Source: Gordionus sp. m RMFG-2023 (Eukaryota; Nematomorpha; Gordioida; Chordodea; Parachordodidae). From it: a DNA stretch of 64,000 nt. Location of the stretch: positions 9,711,366 to 9,775,365 of the forward strand of contig NC_088777.1 of the NCBI RefSeq assembly GCF_954871325.1, written 5' to 3'. Below are positions 11,415 through 24,459 of the stretch, piece by piece. The translations under genes were made by a program, and so were the position numbers. Each line of letters starts with the position of its first letter. Position 1 is the first letter of the stretch. The notes beneath the pieces are model-generated. The model saw nothing but the letters and a program-made list of their open reading frames with translations. It had not been told where the DNA came from and made no database searches.

Positions 11415-13254
11415 CAGGCGCGTACGCAGGAATTTGGTCTGGGGGGGGGGGGATAATAAAATTTTTTAAGAAATATTATTGTTTTTTAAAAATATCAAGC
11501 ATAAATTTATTAGGACTAATAACTATTTCTAATACACAATTTTAAATTTATGTGAATTATAAAAAAATTATATGTAAAGAATCACTTAAATGACCCAAAA
11601 TAGAAATTTGATTTTTTTGAGCCTTTACACAAAAAATTTCTTAGGAATAATTGCATTTTGTATGTAATATATTTACAATGTAAAATCCAATCTTCGTTGT
11701 GATTGAGCTGATTTTTCAATTATCTCATCCTTGCTTGTCGTCAAATGCCTATGAATATTCAAACCTTTCCATCTACTTTCAGATGTTGTACTTCTTGGTA
11801 TGTTTTTCAGAGACCTCTGGGGAGTATTTTAATTTTTTAAATATACTAGGGCTGGGCCCGAAATTTAAAAAAAAAACACCCAAGCCGGGCCTGAATTATT
11901 TTAAAAAAACACCCAATTCGGGCTGTATTTTTTAAAACAGCCTATATTTGAAATCGTTATTATTAGCTATAATCAAAAATAAATAAAATTTATTTTAAAA
12001 AAATCCGAGCCGGGCCTGAAAATTTTATTTTAAAAAAAGCCGGGCGGGCCTGAAAATTTTTTAAAAAAAACCCAGGCCAGGCCGTAAAAAATCTTTAAAA
12101 AAAATCCAGGCCGTGCCCTGCAAATGGTACTTCTGCAGGCCTCTGTTATTCTTCTTTAAAAAGAGAGTGTTCTCTCATTAGCTAATGGGAAGAGTTTATA
12201 AACCCTTTTAATACATTGGGAATTTAATCTAAAATGTGTTTGAAATAATGCAGAGCATCCATAGCATTTTGGGACTATATCAACCATAGTTAATCTTTTA
12301 GACATAGTTATTCAGCTAGTAAGGCATCAAGATACTTTAACAACTTCATAATAAAAATCTAACAAATATTTTTTTCCCATCACCATCTGAAAAAGGTTGG
12401 GAACGCTTTTGTGGAATTAATATTTGCAGATTTGTAAGTGCTGCATGATGAATTAAAAATTCATTTATTTGGGTTATAAATGTATCTGTATTTAAGATAT
12501 ACTCTTCTACTGATCCTATATTAATGTTTTAACGATGAGCTTGCCTTGCTATAAGTCGTGGGAGACAAATATTAAACACGTATAGCTCTGCTTTTGACTC
12601 AACAATAAAATATGAAATTCTTCATCAACTTTAGCCCTAATTTCCTTGAGTTCTGATAAAATGCTCTCCGCTATTCTCATCTTCTTAATCAAGTCAATTT
12701 CATGTTTTTGAAAAGTAATACATAAAATAGTTGTATAATTAAATAATACATTCTAATGAGAAATAAAATTTGGAATAAGTATTGAATCCAATAATTTTCT
12801 TGCTTCTGAGGAAATATTTCTTTCAGGTCATTGTGATATTTCAGTAATAGAATTAATAATCGGCTCTTCTAACTCCATAAAAGCTGTTACTGCTTGATGG
12901 CAGATACTTTATCTCGTTGGACAAGGTTGCAATTTCTTTCTCCCTGTTGGACAATTTCAGAAATAATTATTATTTGACTAGAAATTTAGATAAATAATAC
13001 GCCACTAAAATTTGAAAATAATAGGTAAATTACGCCAAGGAAAACTTGAAATCGAAATTAATTGATAAAATAACTTAGTAGATGAATGTGTGTTAAATAA
13101 ATTGTAATTAAATATATATTGAGATAGGAATAAATATTAACAAATATAAATTAATATAAACAATAATATTTTTGAAAAATATATCCGGCATCTGCATTTT
13201 TTGGCTTTGGGGGGGATTTGTCCCCCTGCCCCCCCCCCGCTGCGTACGCCAATG
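11415..13254 (-). mobile_element. hAT element with 8-bp target duplication
   Basis: A 1,840-bp element. It starts CAGGCGCGTACGCAG and ends with the complement of CATTGGCGTACGCAG. A perfect target duplication AATGAGCC lies at 11407-11414 and 13255-13262. Long G and C runs sit just inside the left and right ends. On the minus strand decayed coding sequence resembles a TTF/ZMYM-type hAT transposase, for example an EEPIINSITEIS-like segment near 12850 and a KVDEEFHI-like segment near 12620, interrupted several times. A GC-rich repeat at about 11847-12120 is nested in it. Confidence 0.85.
11847..12120. repeat. GC-rich nested repeat with GGGC-type ends
   Basis: About 274 bp with ends TAGGGCTGGGCC and the complement of CAGGGCACGGCC, and repeated GCCGGGCCTGAA-like modules between A runs. 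The ends look like hAT termini, but the flanks (AAATATAC and AAATGGTA) are not a clean duplication. It is probably a small non-autonomous element inserted into the hAT element. Confidence 0.45.
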
Positions 13255-13385
13255 AATGAGCCTCGACTAATATAAGGGAGAGAAATTTATGAATAAAACG
13301 AAAACAATAGTTATTATTTTTTGTTATGAAATGGATTTAACCAACGATTTCTTAAAATAAAAAGATTATTTATTTTTTGTTACAG

Positions 13386-13561
13386 GAATAAACGAAGCGA
13401 AGAGAATGAGCAAAAGAACAGGCCCTGATATATTCCAAAGCTTACATTCGGTATTAATATGATAAATATCCCTTTTCGACATTTTTATCTAAAGTCGATA
13501 TGGAGAATGGTATTGGTCAAGCTATAGATGCTGGATTGTCTGGAATATATTTTTTTAAAGA
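13386..13561 (+). CDS. Candidate host exon pair with a mini-intron, unassigned
   Basis: After an acceptor (TTTTTGTTACAG) the frame reads INEAKRMSKRTGPDIFQSLH and ends at a GT donor at 13451. Two acceptors are possible downstream: at 13494, giving a 44-nt intron, or at 13505, giving a 55-nt intron. The second keeps an open frame reading NGIGQAIDAGLSGIYFFK. Both intron sizes match the host genes in this window. I recognise no domain and cannot see the rest of a gene; a hAT element lies immediately to the left. It could be chance. Confidence 0.25.
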
Positions 13562-14066
13562 TTTTTATTCTAATAATGTAATTTTATATATCGGGGAGAT
13601 CAGGGTAGATTGAGACACTTACGTTCAAACCTGAATATATTCAATAGACTAATCTGAATAAAGAAAATTGATTGGGCTATTTGTTATAAAAATTATACTT
13701 TTTTAGACCAATTAAATTAAAAAAATTTATTTTTGGCCCAATTATATACCATACTTTGTGGTACGTTGGTATATTTATATGTGATAGTTGGTTCACAATA
13801 AGATAGAGTTCTAGACAAAATAATAGGTCTTACTATAAGACCAAAGACTAACCATTTGGATTTTATTGATAAATTATAATACATAACAATTAAGTATTTA
13901 AAAAATAATTTCACAAATTTTAGGAAATTTAATATATTTTTGCAAAAATAAAAATAGAAAAAAAAAATTAAGAAATTTTAAGCATAGTGAAAAATAAATA
14001 TTTAGACACAATTATTACATATAAAAAAATTATCTTTGCCATAACTATCATGTGCCAACTTTATTT
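13562..14066. other. Spacer with no recognised feature
   Basis: A+T-rich with no recognisable gene, between the candidate exon pair and the next hAT element. Confidence 0.3.
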
Positions 14067-14074
14067 ACTCCTAT

Positions 14075-15674
14075 CAGGCGCGTAGCCAGGAATTTTCCAT
14101 GGGGGGAGGGGGGTAATTTTTTATTATATTGAAATAATTTTTTTTGGAGCATTAAAAATTTATTAGAACTAATCATCATATAAAATTTATTAGAACCAAT
14201 CATATTTGTAAATATGATAATTCCGAAACAAAATGATAAAATATTGGAAAATACAAAATATTAAGAGCGAATATAATACGGTTAAAAAATATTATAGCTA
14301 TATAAACCGGATATAAATCACAATAAAATATAAAATAAAATTCGTTCATAAATGAAATCTTAATCCTCTTTGTCATTGATTTTTATTAATTTATTCTGTG
14401 TAGATCTCGATGTATAAAGCTATTCAATTCAATCAATTTTAAGATGTCATAATTTTGATATAGGTTTTTATTCTCTGTAATGAAGGAAAAGTTATCTAAT
14501 TTGTGTTGATATCATTGTCATAAAGTAATTTCAATATATTTGGATAACTTAAAATATATTTTAAAGTATGCAATGCTTCCACTGTATTTTTTACGATTAT
14601 CTATAAAAATGAATCTTTCATACCATTTAAATTTTGAAATTAATTGGCCTTCAGATACATTTATTACAATAAATAAAATTTAGCTAAATATTTAATTTTT
14701 CAATATCAAGATTTAATATATCCTCAGATTAAGGGAGTTGTAAAATGTATTATTTGTAAATTTAATAGGGCCAAATGATAAATCACAAATTGTTCATTGA
14801 TTTGAGTCAATAAAAAGTGGAATAAAAATGATCATTTTATAATAACCCTCCAATGAGTCCACGTTAATATTAGAAGGATTTGATTGTCAGTGAGAGTCGA
14901 GACTTCTAAGTCTCAAAATATTCGCTTTCATATCAACAATCACATAAATCTCGATAAATTCCTGGTCTTTACCTCTTGGTTCTCTAAGTTTTAATAATAA
15001 TATTTGCTATTTTCTAAACTTCAGCCAACTCTATTTTTTTTAAATTGTTGTGCAATAAATAATTTATTAATGCATTTATATGAAAAAAAAACCGGACTCG
15101 TATTTAATAAAGTATCCGTTTCATATAAAATATCTGTTTCAGGTGATTCTGATATTTCTCCAAAAGCAAACAAAATAGGCACTTCTAAATCCAATGATAT
15201 AACAGTTTTATATCGAAGGCTATATCTTGTAGTGCAGGCTTTTTCCAGTTTCTTTTTCTCTCTAGCACAAGAAGTTCCAGGAAAAAATTTATTTAGCAAA
15301 CTCAGTTTATTTGGATATCTGAACATTTCATACAATCTAGAAATTATCTTTATTTGTAAAAATAGATCAAATAGAATTTTTTTGGTTGATAAAATTTTAT
15401 TATATCCATCAGTGTTTAAGGTTTAAAAAATATAAGGAAATTTACATTAAATTTTCGTGGGATTAAATATTAATATTCAAAAAATAAATATTTAAATGAA
15501 TTTTAACTTTTTTTGCTAATTTTCAGAATAGAATAAACTTATTTGAAATAGAATATTTTAATTAATACTCCATTAATCCCTTTAATATTTTTCAATAATT
15601 CTTGCTACGTGGAGGGGGGGGGGGGGGTGGTAGATTTCCCCCCTCTCTCATCCTACCATCTTACTGCGCGCCTG
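14075..15674 (-). mobile_element. hAT element, CAGGCGCGTAGCC family, long copy
   Basis: A 1,600-bp element from CAGGCGCGTAGCCAGG to the complement of CAGGCGCGCAGTAAG, with G runs just inside both ends. Its interior is related, in reverse order, to 23249-24384. On the minus strand at 15335-15021 an open stretch of 104 codons contains KKLEKACTTRYSLRYKTV, similar to the (S/T)TRW segment of TTF-type hAT transposases. The flanking octamers ACTCCTAT and AGCTCTTT are not a convincing duplication. It is not active as it stands, because only part of a transposase is readable. Confidence 0.72.
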
Positions 15675-16985
15675 AGCTCTTTTATATTTTTTCAAGAAAT
15701 TTTGCTATTGGCTTGCTACACGCCTGATTCTTATGCATTACATAATAAAATAAATAATACAAATAATAAAAAATATATTCTAAGAACATATTTATAAATG
15801 TAAAATTATAAAAGTCTAGTGCAATAGAATATTAGATTGGATAATTTGGGATTAGTTATCATGAAAATATGTTTACTTTAATTATATTATACATAAAAAT
15901 TATTGCGATATATTGATTTCACCCATATGTGGAAAGTTTAAACAGCTAAGATAAGGTGATATAGCTTAAGAATAGACGATTAATATCCGATTATTTGTCA
16001 TAAAGACAAATTTATTTTATTTAAGTATATATATTATTGCAATCTAATAATTATAAACTATAATTTTATAGCCAATATTTAAATCTTTATTTTAAAATAT
16101 AAAAAATATTCCAAATATTTTTAGATATACTCCAATATGGGTAGGGATTAAAATATTAGAGAGATATGGGTTATATAAAAGTTAAATAATATAATAGCGA
16201 TTTATCATTAACTTGTATATTGAGCATAATTTAAATTGAAAACTTTTAATAAGTTTAAGTATAATTTTAATAAATGTTGTAGAATTAGGCTAGAAAATAG
16301 TTTTATTACACCCTTAGTTGTTCATTGTTCACTGAAAAATACTTAATTAAACACTATTCGAAAAAAATTGTTCTTTATTCTTTTATAAAGATATGGCTCA
16401 AATCAAGTTACTTTATTTCGATTTCGCTTAACAGGAATATATAACATGGACAAAAAAAATCCATCAAATCATTTTTAATTACTAGATCAAGAATAATCAA
16501 AGAATATTATTTTTGAATTGAATATCTCACAAGTTGTAATTAAAAAAAACAATAAATTCGTGAGTTTATATATATATAACTTACTTTTAATATTGTCTAA
16601 ATAACCATCAAAAAATAATTAAAAGGGTAATAACTTTGAATTTTTTCCACAATTAATGAATTATATTGATGTTTTGCTTTTGTGCGATAAAATTTTATTT
16701 TTATTTTATATTAATAAACTGATTGTATCATTGGATAAACTTATTATTTGACTATAAAATAAATTTTAAAAGCCGTACTTTCTATTTAGCATATTGTGGA
16801 TGTTATATAGGATTTAGTATAAAATTCGTAATTTTTACGATTTACTAACACCCCCCTGGACGTCAGGATCTATACCTAATTATTTTCTAACTCTTAAATT
16901 TGAGCTTTTCTATCACTTCAGCTTACTCAACTCGTTTAGCCCATAAAATTCATATAAATATAATTTTTTATTTGATCTAACAATA
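15675..16985. other. A+T-rich stretch, nothing recognised
   Basis: I see no gene, terminal repeat or tandem array in this interval. Confidence 0.4.
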
Positions 16986-16989
16986 TTAT

Positions 16990-17740
16990 TAATATTGTCA
17001 AACGACTCGATTAGAGTCGATTTTTAAAACGGCTAACTCGATACTTTCGCCAGAACACAAAGCAAGATTTTGCTAATAAATGTTCAAACCTTTGTGCTAT
17101 CTATGAGCAAAATCTATATACCTTAATATTATTCTGGATAAAATATTATGTTAGTCGACTCAAATAGGTTTAGAAAAACTATATTATAATAGAATATTTA
17201 TATTAAAAACCTGACATCTCGATCTTTAATAAAATACTTTCCTCACAATTCGTATCAATAATCTAAGAGTTAAATAAAGACCTCTGGCTCAATTCTAGGC
17301 CTATTTGGAGAGTTAGGGGGGAGAAAAATTTTAAACTACCCACCTCCACCTCTCAAAAAAAGTTTTTTTTTAAATCTCTGGTTCCTGGAAAATACTTTTT
17401 ATATTAATTATTCATTACTGAAATACATAATAGTGACAACCGCACCCCATATTATAATGAGAAAAAAGGAAAAAATGTAAATGAAGTTACGGTGAATGAG
17501 GTGAAAATGATCAAGGTGCCACAGAATAAGGAAAATGAGTCTAAGCTTCCAAAAACAAAATGAAGAGGTTAGTCGGTTCGATTTTAAAAATTAAAACTAT
17601 AACCAGAATAATATTATGTAAGCCTGCAGATTTTGCTCATAGATGGCAGAAAGGTTGGGCATCTATTTACCAAATCGAGTCCATAATACTATTTTGGCTA
17701 AATTCCTAATAGGGTTTTTAGCAAGACTACCAACATCACT
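16990..17740. repeat. Decayed copies of the GTTAAACGGC palindromic MITE
   Basis: Two degenerate segments, about 16990-17165 and 17565-17700, share with 21831-22053 the motifs CGATTTTTAAAACGGCTAA, AGATTTTGCTCATAGATGGC and AAAGGTTGGGCATCTATTT. The first is partly palindromic, with GTCAAACGACTCGA near its left end. The sequence between contains a GC-rich patch and C runs and is unexplained. Confidence 0.5.
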
Positions 17741-20700
17741 CAAAAAGTCTGTTACTAATAATGAAAGAATATTTTCTTTGTAGTTTTATATATACTAATA
17801 ATGAATAATTAATTAAAGCTGATACAGTTTTTTGCCTTCCTTGAACAATGATAAATCAATCTATACCAAAACGAATTTTACCAACTGGTAGAAAGTTTCT
17901 GAATAAAGGGGCTTTAAAAAACATTAAAATTGCAGAACACATAGAAGAAAGGGATACTAAGACTAAAAGATTTTTCCAATTTTTTTTAGATTAATTAATT
18001 AACAAATTGAAGAAAAATTTAAATCAAGTTGGCCATTTTAATTTTCTAAAATTTCTATGCCCATTCAAAAATGCATTTTCAAATGTTTTCAAATATTCTG
18101 CATCAGTTTGGATCATTTATATTGAGTTGTAAATCAACTTTTGCATTATTAAAGAAAATTATTAACTCAGATAGACGTTTGAATAGTGATATAGGAAATC
18201 GTAACTTGGTTTTATTAGGAAAAAAACCTAACTGAAACTATTAATTTTGGAAATGTTTTAAAAACATTTAAGACTACATCTCAAAAAAAATTATACTTTT
18301 AATGTTTTATTTTTATTAGTTTCACACTGCTCAATCATTGATCATATTATCAATTGTAATATAGTTATAAATATTTTCTTTTAGATATATTTTATAATTG
18401 AATCCCTAACAAGTATTATACAAGTACAATTAAATATATCAACGTTATTACATAATATTTGTAAAATCACTAAATCAAGCACTTATTAATCATCAACGTA
18501 ACCGAATCAGATGTGTAAAGGTCAGTTTAGAAAAAACACATTTGACAGATACAAATTTTTTAAATGCACCAACACTGAGAGAGTACCAAAAAAACATTAA
18601 AAATGGAAAAATACAACTTTAATTAAATCATTTTCAAAAAATATTTTAAAAATGTTTGATAATTTAAATAATCATCCCCACACTTGAAATGTACTACATC
18701 ATGTTTGGAATATTTACCCTATAAATTTCAGATAATTTTGCCATAAATTTTTGAACTTAATATAATATATATTAGTTTTTTTAAATAGATTTTTCATATA
18801 AATTATAAATGATTCAAAAGTTAACGATAAAATTATCTACAATTCATAAGATAGTATTTTAAACATGTTGGAATACATTTCTGGTAAAATCAAATTTTTA
18901 AATTTAAAAAAAAAAAGCGCTCAAAAAAATATTTAAAGTTTAAAAATAACATATTAATATATATATTTAAAAAAAAATTAAAACCATGCTGTAAAATAAG
19001 TAATGAAATTATTACCTTTTTAATTTACAATTTAAAAGGGCAAAAAGTATGAGTTAAATATAATAAAATAAATAGTATTAAGATATTTATATATTATCTA
19101 TATTATATATCTAATTATATTTCTGAAGCTAATTTATTTATAAAGGTAAAGAGGAGCTTAATGGTTAGAGTTCATAGATATTATTATAATAATTTAAAGT
19201 TCAATATAAATGAAAAACACATCTAAATATAGAGAAGAAAAAAAAAAGGTTTTTATGAAACTATTGCATTTTTTTTTCTCTTGTAATTTGAAACGAACGA
19301 GGAGGGAGGGGGAGTAAAGATATGGAAAATAATAAGTTGAAGTATATTAAGTATAATAGGTTCTACACATTTTACTATACTGTTTCATAACTAAACAGAG
19401 TAGAATAACAACTATAGATGGGAAAGCGCTAAAAATAAGCTAATTCAGCTCAATCTACAGAAGCGTGCCAAAAAAAGGCGTAGACGCTCGAGTTAATTTG
19501 ATTCTACTTTCAACGAGATAATAATTTTCGACAAGGAAAACTTAGTCTGCCATTTTTGGATAACAATAACAACCATTGTTTTTTTAAAAAAATAAATTAG
19601 TAATAAAGGAAGTCAATAAAATGAAGGGAGAAATAAGAATATCCACATAAAAGGAATTCAGAGAAAAATTTAACTTTTTTTATTCTTGATCTGACTTACA
19701 TTCTAATTGTTATAATAAATTAAATATTAAATTTAAAAAAATTGCCCTTCAAAATGTTATCCAATTGCTAGAGTGATCAAGTAAACCAATTTAATTGAAC
19801 ATTATATTATGCGATATATAATATAATATATTGAAATTCATTGGATCGTAAACGGTCTTTCTATTTATAACAAAGCGAGACAGTCGGCGCAGAGAAGGCT
19901 CAGCGGATTTTATTTTAAAACTATCAATATCTTGGATATTAAAAATAGAATATCTTATAAGGATTCTCTAATATGTAAATTTGGGGCAAAATTTTTTTTA
20001 TATCTCTTATGTATCGATTAATATTTTCTGATTAGATGGGGTTTTTAAGGCAAAAATGAAATACTTTTACATCATGATATTAAATTAAAATATGAACAGT
20101 ATTAAAAATTATGTAATTTACATTATATATATAAAAAAAATTAAAATCTTTTTTTGAATTTTTGAAAGTTAAATATAACATGTTTAAATTTATTTATAGA
20201 AGGTAATATGGTAAGAATCAGGGTAGTCGGACCATAAATTATGTTTAATAGTGAGGCTATTTAGATTTGTTTCTTTCAAAGAATTCGTTTTATTCGAATT
20301 GAATTATATGGAAAAATTATTAATATGTTTTTTAAATAAAATATCATTTGTGATTTTTATGTGATTAAGATTGTATCTTAATAGATTTAGGTTCATATCA
20401 AATTTTTGAAAATATAACTCAATTCAAAATATAATGAGATCAATTTGACACATATTTTGCAAAGATAAAAAGGATACCAAATTCTAAAAAATTATTCAAA
20501 ATTAGAAGAAACATCTCAATAAATAAATTTTTATGTAATTTTTATAATATTTGAATTTAGAAATTGAAAGTTATTTTTAAAGCTTCAAAATATTTAAAAA
20601 TACAATGATTAAAAAAAAGCAAAACAATCTATTAATAATAATAAAAAATAATTATATAAACATAGACAGAATATTTTCATTATTCAACTTTATTTTAAAA

Positions 20701-21822
20701 TTTTTTTTAAAAAATGAATATTTTTTTATCATATCTATCAGCTATCGTTATAATTCTTTGGCCTATTAATAGTAATTAACTCTGTATTTTTTAACATTTC
20801 ATCTTAAATAATTTATTTTATTAGGACTAAATGCCTATCCGAGTATATAAATCTTTATTATTTTATGATTAACATAATTTCCAATGATTTATTCGGTAAT
20901 TTTTTTTTAAATTAACGTTAATTTTTTTTTAAATTAATAAATAGTTCATGATTTAAAGAATGAAGGTAAAATTATTCAATATTTTTTCAATATAAAAATA
21001 GTTAGAAATTTAAAGAAACACATTTCCTAATTATTACCAGAATTATATCAAAAGGAACTTATTCATTAATAAGAAGAGTTGTTTTTTTCATCAAACAAAT
21101 TGAATTTATTGCTAAATTTAATATTTTTTAACACCTATGTTTAGTTCCAAGGGGCTTAATTTGCAGGGGAAGTAAGCGGACACTTAATTTTATTTTTTAC
21201 ACATATATTGATATAATAAATATTAATTAAAAATAATTATTTTAGACAATATTTGTGTTGAAAAAAGTATTTAATATTTTTAAAAATTAGAATTCAATCT
21301 ATATAAATATATTCAGCTATAGATGGCTTCATTGTGAACACAGCAGAAGGTTTATCAGTTATTTATCGAGTTCTGAATAATTTATAATCATTAATTAAAG
21401 CCGTTTTTATATATTATTTAGTCTTTTTCAAAGATTCAATAATATTATGTGACCATTTAATATTTTAGTAATATTTTTTTATATATTAGAATGGAATAAC
21501 AATGGTAAACCTTTCATATAAGAATTTTTACAAAAAAAATATTTATGCTTATTAGATTACACAAATACCGACCATTACATCATTAGTAAACATTAATTTC
21601 CCAAATTAATACTTAGAAAGTGTTCTGATTCGACTTATTACTAAACAGCGAGCTATATAGCTTTAACTAAACAGCCCAAAAAATTAAAGAAAAAGAACGA
21701 GAAAAATTAAAATGCTATCAAACACTTAAAACAAACTAAAATATGGTGAAAATAAGTCGAACCAGGACACAGCCTAAATATTTTCTATTTATTATGTTTT
21801 TTAAAATATTATAAATTTTAAA
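17741..21822. other. Long A+T-rich stretch, little recognised
   Basis: At 17860-18290 the plus strand has interrupted hAT-like wording (KIAEHIEERDTKTKRFF, later LIINCKSTFALLKKIINSD) that may be a very old transposase; I am not sure of it. At about 20900-20940 a 22-bp T-rich unit ending TTAAATTAA is repeated twice. Otherwise I see no gene. Confidence 0.3.
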
Positions 21823-21830
21823 CTCGCATG

Positions 21831-22053
21831 TAGTGTTGTTAAACGGCTCAATTTGAGCCGAATTTTAAAAACGGCTAACTCAATATTTCATCCAGAATAC
21901 TATTTCGCAAGCCTGAAGATTTTGTTTGTAGAAGGAAGAGAGGTTTGGGCATCTATTAGCCAAATCTCGAGGCTTAGGCAATATTTTTTCTGGCTAATTG
22001 ATAAGTTAGCCGTTTTTAAAAATCGGATCAAAACGATCCGTTTAACAACACTT
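21831..22053. mobile_element. Palindromic hAT-type MITE
   Basis: A 223-bp element with ends TAGTGTTGTTAAACGG and the complement of AAGTGTTGTTAAACGG. The flanking octamers CTCGCATG (21823-21830) and CTCGCATA (22054-22061) match at 7 of 8 positions. Inside are AAACGGCTAACT and, near the right end, TTAGCCGTTTTTAAAAATCG, so it can fold over most of its length. It is non-autonomous. Degenerate relatives lie near 17.0, 17.6, 33.1, 51.6 and 52.1 kb. Confidence 0.82.
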
Positions 22054-22061
22054 CTCGCATA

Positions 22062-23248
22062 TGACAGGAAAAATAAATTTTATAATAAGAATTTTTATAA
22101 AAAAATATTTATTTCTTATTAAGATATATTAATTACCATAGGAAGATTTCACTTATAGTTTTCACTATATTTTAAATATATATTAAGCTTTACAATTTAA
22201 GATCTGGATAAGTAAATTTAAGAAATTATGATTTTAATACAATTATGATTTTATTAGATTCAGGAAATGAAAACCTCACGTTTAACATTGGTATAAAAAA
22301 ATAAAGATTTTAAATATATAGTTTAAATAATAATATAGAACAAGAAAAAAGCCCTACAAGTAAAGTTGTTTTTTTTATACTAAAGAAATTTTATATCTTA
22401 CTAAATATTTGCTTTTAGAATAATAATAATAATTTTTTTAAATAAGAATTATGGATAATGTTAATTAATAAATATAGTTAAAAATTTAAAGAGGAATGAC
22501 CCAGGTAAAGATTTTTTTTTTAAATTTTATACTTTAACGCATAAGGAGAAAATATTTCTTTTAGAGCTTTTTTTTTTAAAAAATAGAACCGCATGCGCTA
22601 AGCCACCGGCCTAACCTCGATCTAAAAAAGATGTGACTGGGCTGGGGGTTTGAAAAAAAAATGGATTTTGCAACTAAATTTAATTAATATTTTGAAAATT
22701 ATATATCTTTTAAAATTAATAGAAGGCCTGAAATCGAAATCTTTAGGTATGGTATATATTTTTATAAAAAAAACGAATTATCCTTGCGTCCTAAATATAT
22801 TTAAAATATCTTAAAATTTTAAAACTTTCGTAACTTTATAAAATTATAAAAGATGTCCAAAATCTTCCATTCATTTTTTTTTTAAAGTTTATTAAATTTT
22901 GAAATTGATAATTCCTACCATATTATTTTTATACTTCCCATTAAATTTAAATACTTCCTATTTTGATTAATAAAACTGCCCATTTCTTATTATAATTAGA
23001 AAAATATAAATTAATATTGCTTACTTTATTTTCCTAAAAATCTCACAAATTTATAAACTTTAAGCTACAATTTATAAAAAAAAATTTCATTTCTCGAACT
23101 TTAAAAATTTTTCTATTTTCCTTTAAAGTTACGAAAGTTTGCGAATTATATTTTTGATAATAATTATCGCAATTTGGGTAAAATTTATAATATAATATAT
23201 ATATTCATGAGAAAAGAATATATGGCGCTATTTTTAAAGGCATCCGAT
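22062..23248. other. A+T-rich stretch with one GC-richer patch
   Basis: At 22590-22650 there is a GC-rich patch reading, on the minus strand, GGTGGCTTAGCGCATGCGG, faintly like a Pol III A box; no B box follows, so I do not call a tRNA or SINE. The rest shows nothing. Confidence 0.3.
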
Positions 23249-24384
23249 TAGGCGTGTAACCAGCGTCCTCCCCCCCCCCTTTAGCAAAATATTTTGGAAA
23301 AATATAAATAATTTTAATCTATTTACTATATACTCCTTGTGTATTAATATTTTTTATCCAACGAAATTAAGTATATTTTCTTACAATTTTTTAAACCTTA
23401 AACATTGTTTGATATAAAAAAATATTTAACCAAATAATAATCTATTTAATTTATCTCTACTAATAAATAACTATGACTTGGAAAAATTCCTAGAGTGAAT
23501 GAATGTTCAGATATACAATGAGACAAAAGAATTATTTCTGATGTATTAATAATTTATTTTATTACACAAAAATTTCATGCTATATTATACAAAATTATAA
23601 TATGGTTTTGGTTGAAGTCATGAGAATCGCGAAAATTATTATATTACAACTAAGAAAATTAAGAAATAATACAAGAATTTAACGAGATGTGTGATTGCTT
23701 AGACCAAAGTCAAATGATATGATTTTAAGATTCTCGACCCTGACTTGCACCTAGATAAATTAATTGTTACAATTAACGTGAACTCAATTGAGGATTACTA
23801 TAAATTAACACTTAATAAATATATCTGAAAACCAAATAATTTCAGAATTTTAATCTTGGCATAAAAGAAAGTTGTAATAATCCTCTAAAAAATATTTTGA
23901 ATCTTTTTCCAATATATTAAAATTAGTGTATAAGAAACAACACTAATTAAAGCACAAATGAGATGATCTTTTCTTCATCATGGAAAATAAAAACCTGGAG
24001 TAAAATCTTAAAATCGGAAAAGGACTAGTTTTCCTTAATATACATTGGATTTAATCTCCAATTTGAAAAATTAGCGCAATTGCAAAAAAGGTTAAATTTT
24101 TATTTATGAACTATATTTTGATTAACTTTTTAAATCATCATATAATATTTAATACTATATTTTATTTTGAAATACATACCGGTCTATATAGTTGTAATAT
24201 TTTTAACCAATATTATATTCGTTCTTAAATATTTTTAATTTTTTAATATTTTATCATTAATGTTCCAAATTGTCCTTTTTCTAAATATAATTAGTTCTAA
24301 TAAATTTTTATTTTTCAAAAAAAACATTTCAATATAAAAAAATTATCCCCCCCCCCCCGTATATAATTTATGGCTACACGCCTG
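23249..24384 (+). mobile_element. hAT element, CAGGCGCGTAGCC family, short inverted copy
   Basis: A 1,136-bp element from TAGGCGTGTAACCAGCG to the complement of CAGGCGTGTAGCC, with C runs inside both ends. Both sub-terminal regions match those of 14075-15674 in the opposite orientation, for example TTTTTTAAACCTTAAACA near 23390 and TTAGTTCTAATAAATTTTTA near 24290. No transposase is readable, so it looks like an internally shortened derivative. No clear target duplication was found. Confidence 0.68.
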
Positions 24385-24459
24385 AATCAAAACTATCCAG
24401 GATCATCGCGGGTTTTAAAGGGAGTTTTAACCCTGATAAATAGGAATCTTACTTTAAAA

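Noticed and set aside
15004-15426. A 140-codon plus-strand frame
   Set aside because: It is antisense to the hAT transposase fragment at 15021-15335, which has a recognisable motif.
14075-15674. An 8-bp target duplication for this element
   Set aside because: The flanking octamers ACTCCTAT and AGCTCTTT match at only about half their positions.
22590-22650. tRNA or tRNA-derived SINE
   Set aside because: Only an A-box-like string was seen; no B box, no cloverleaf and no tail.
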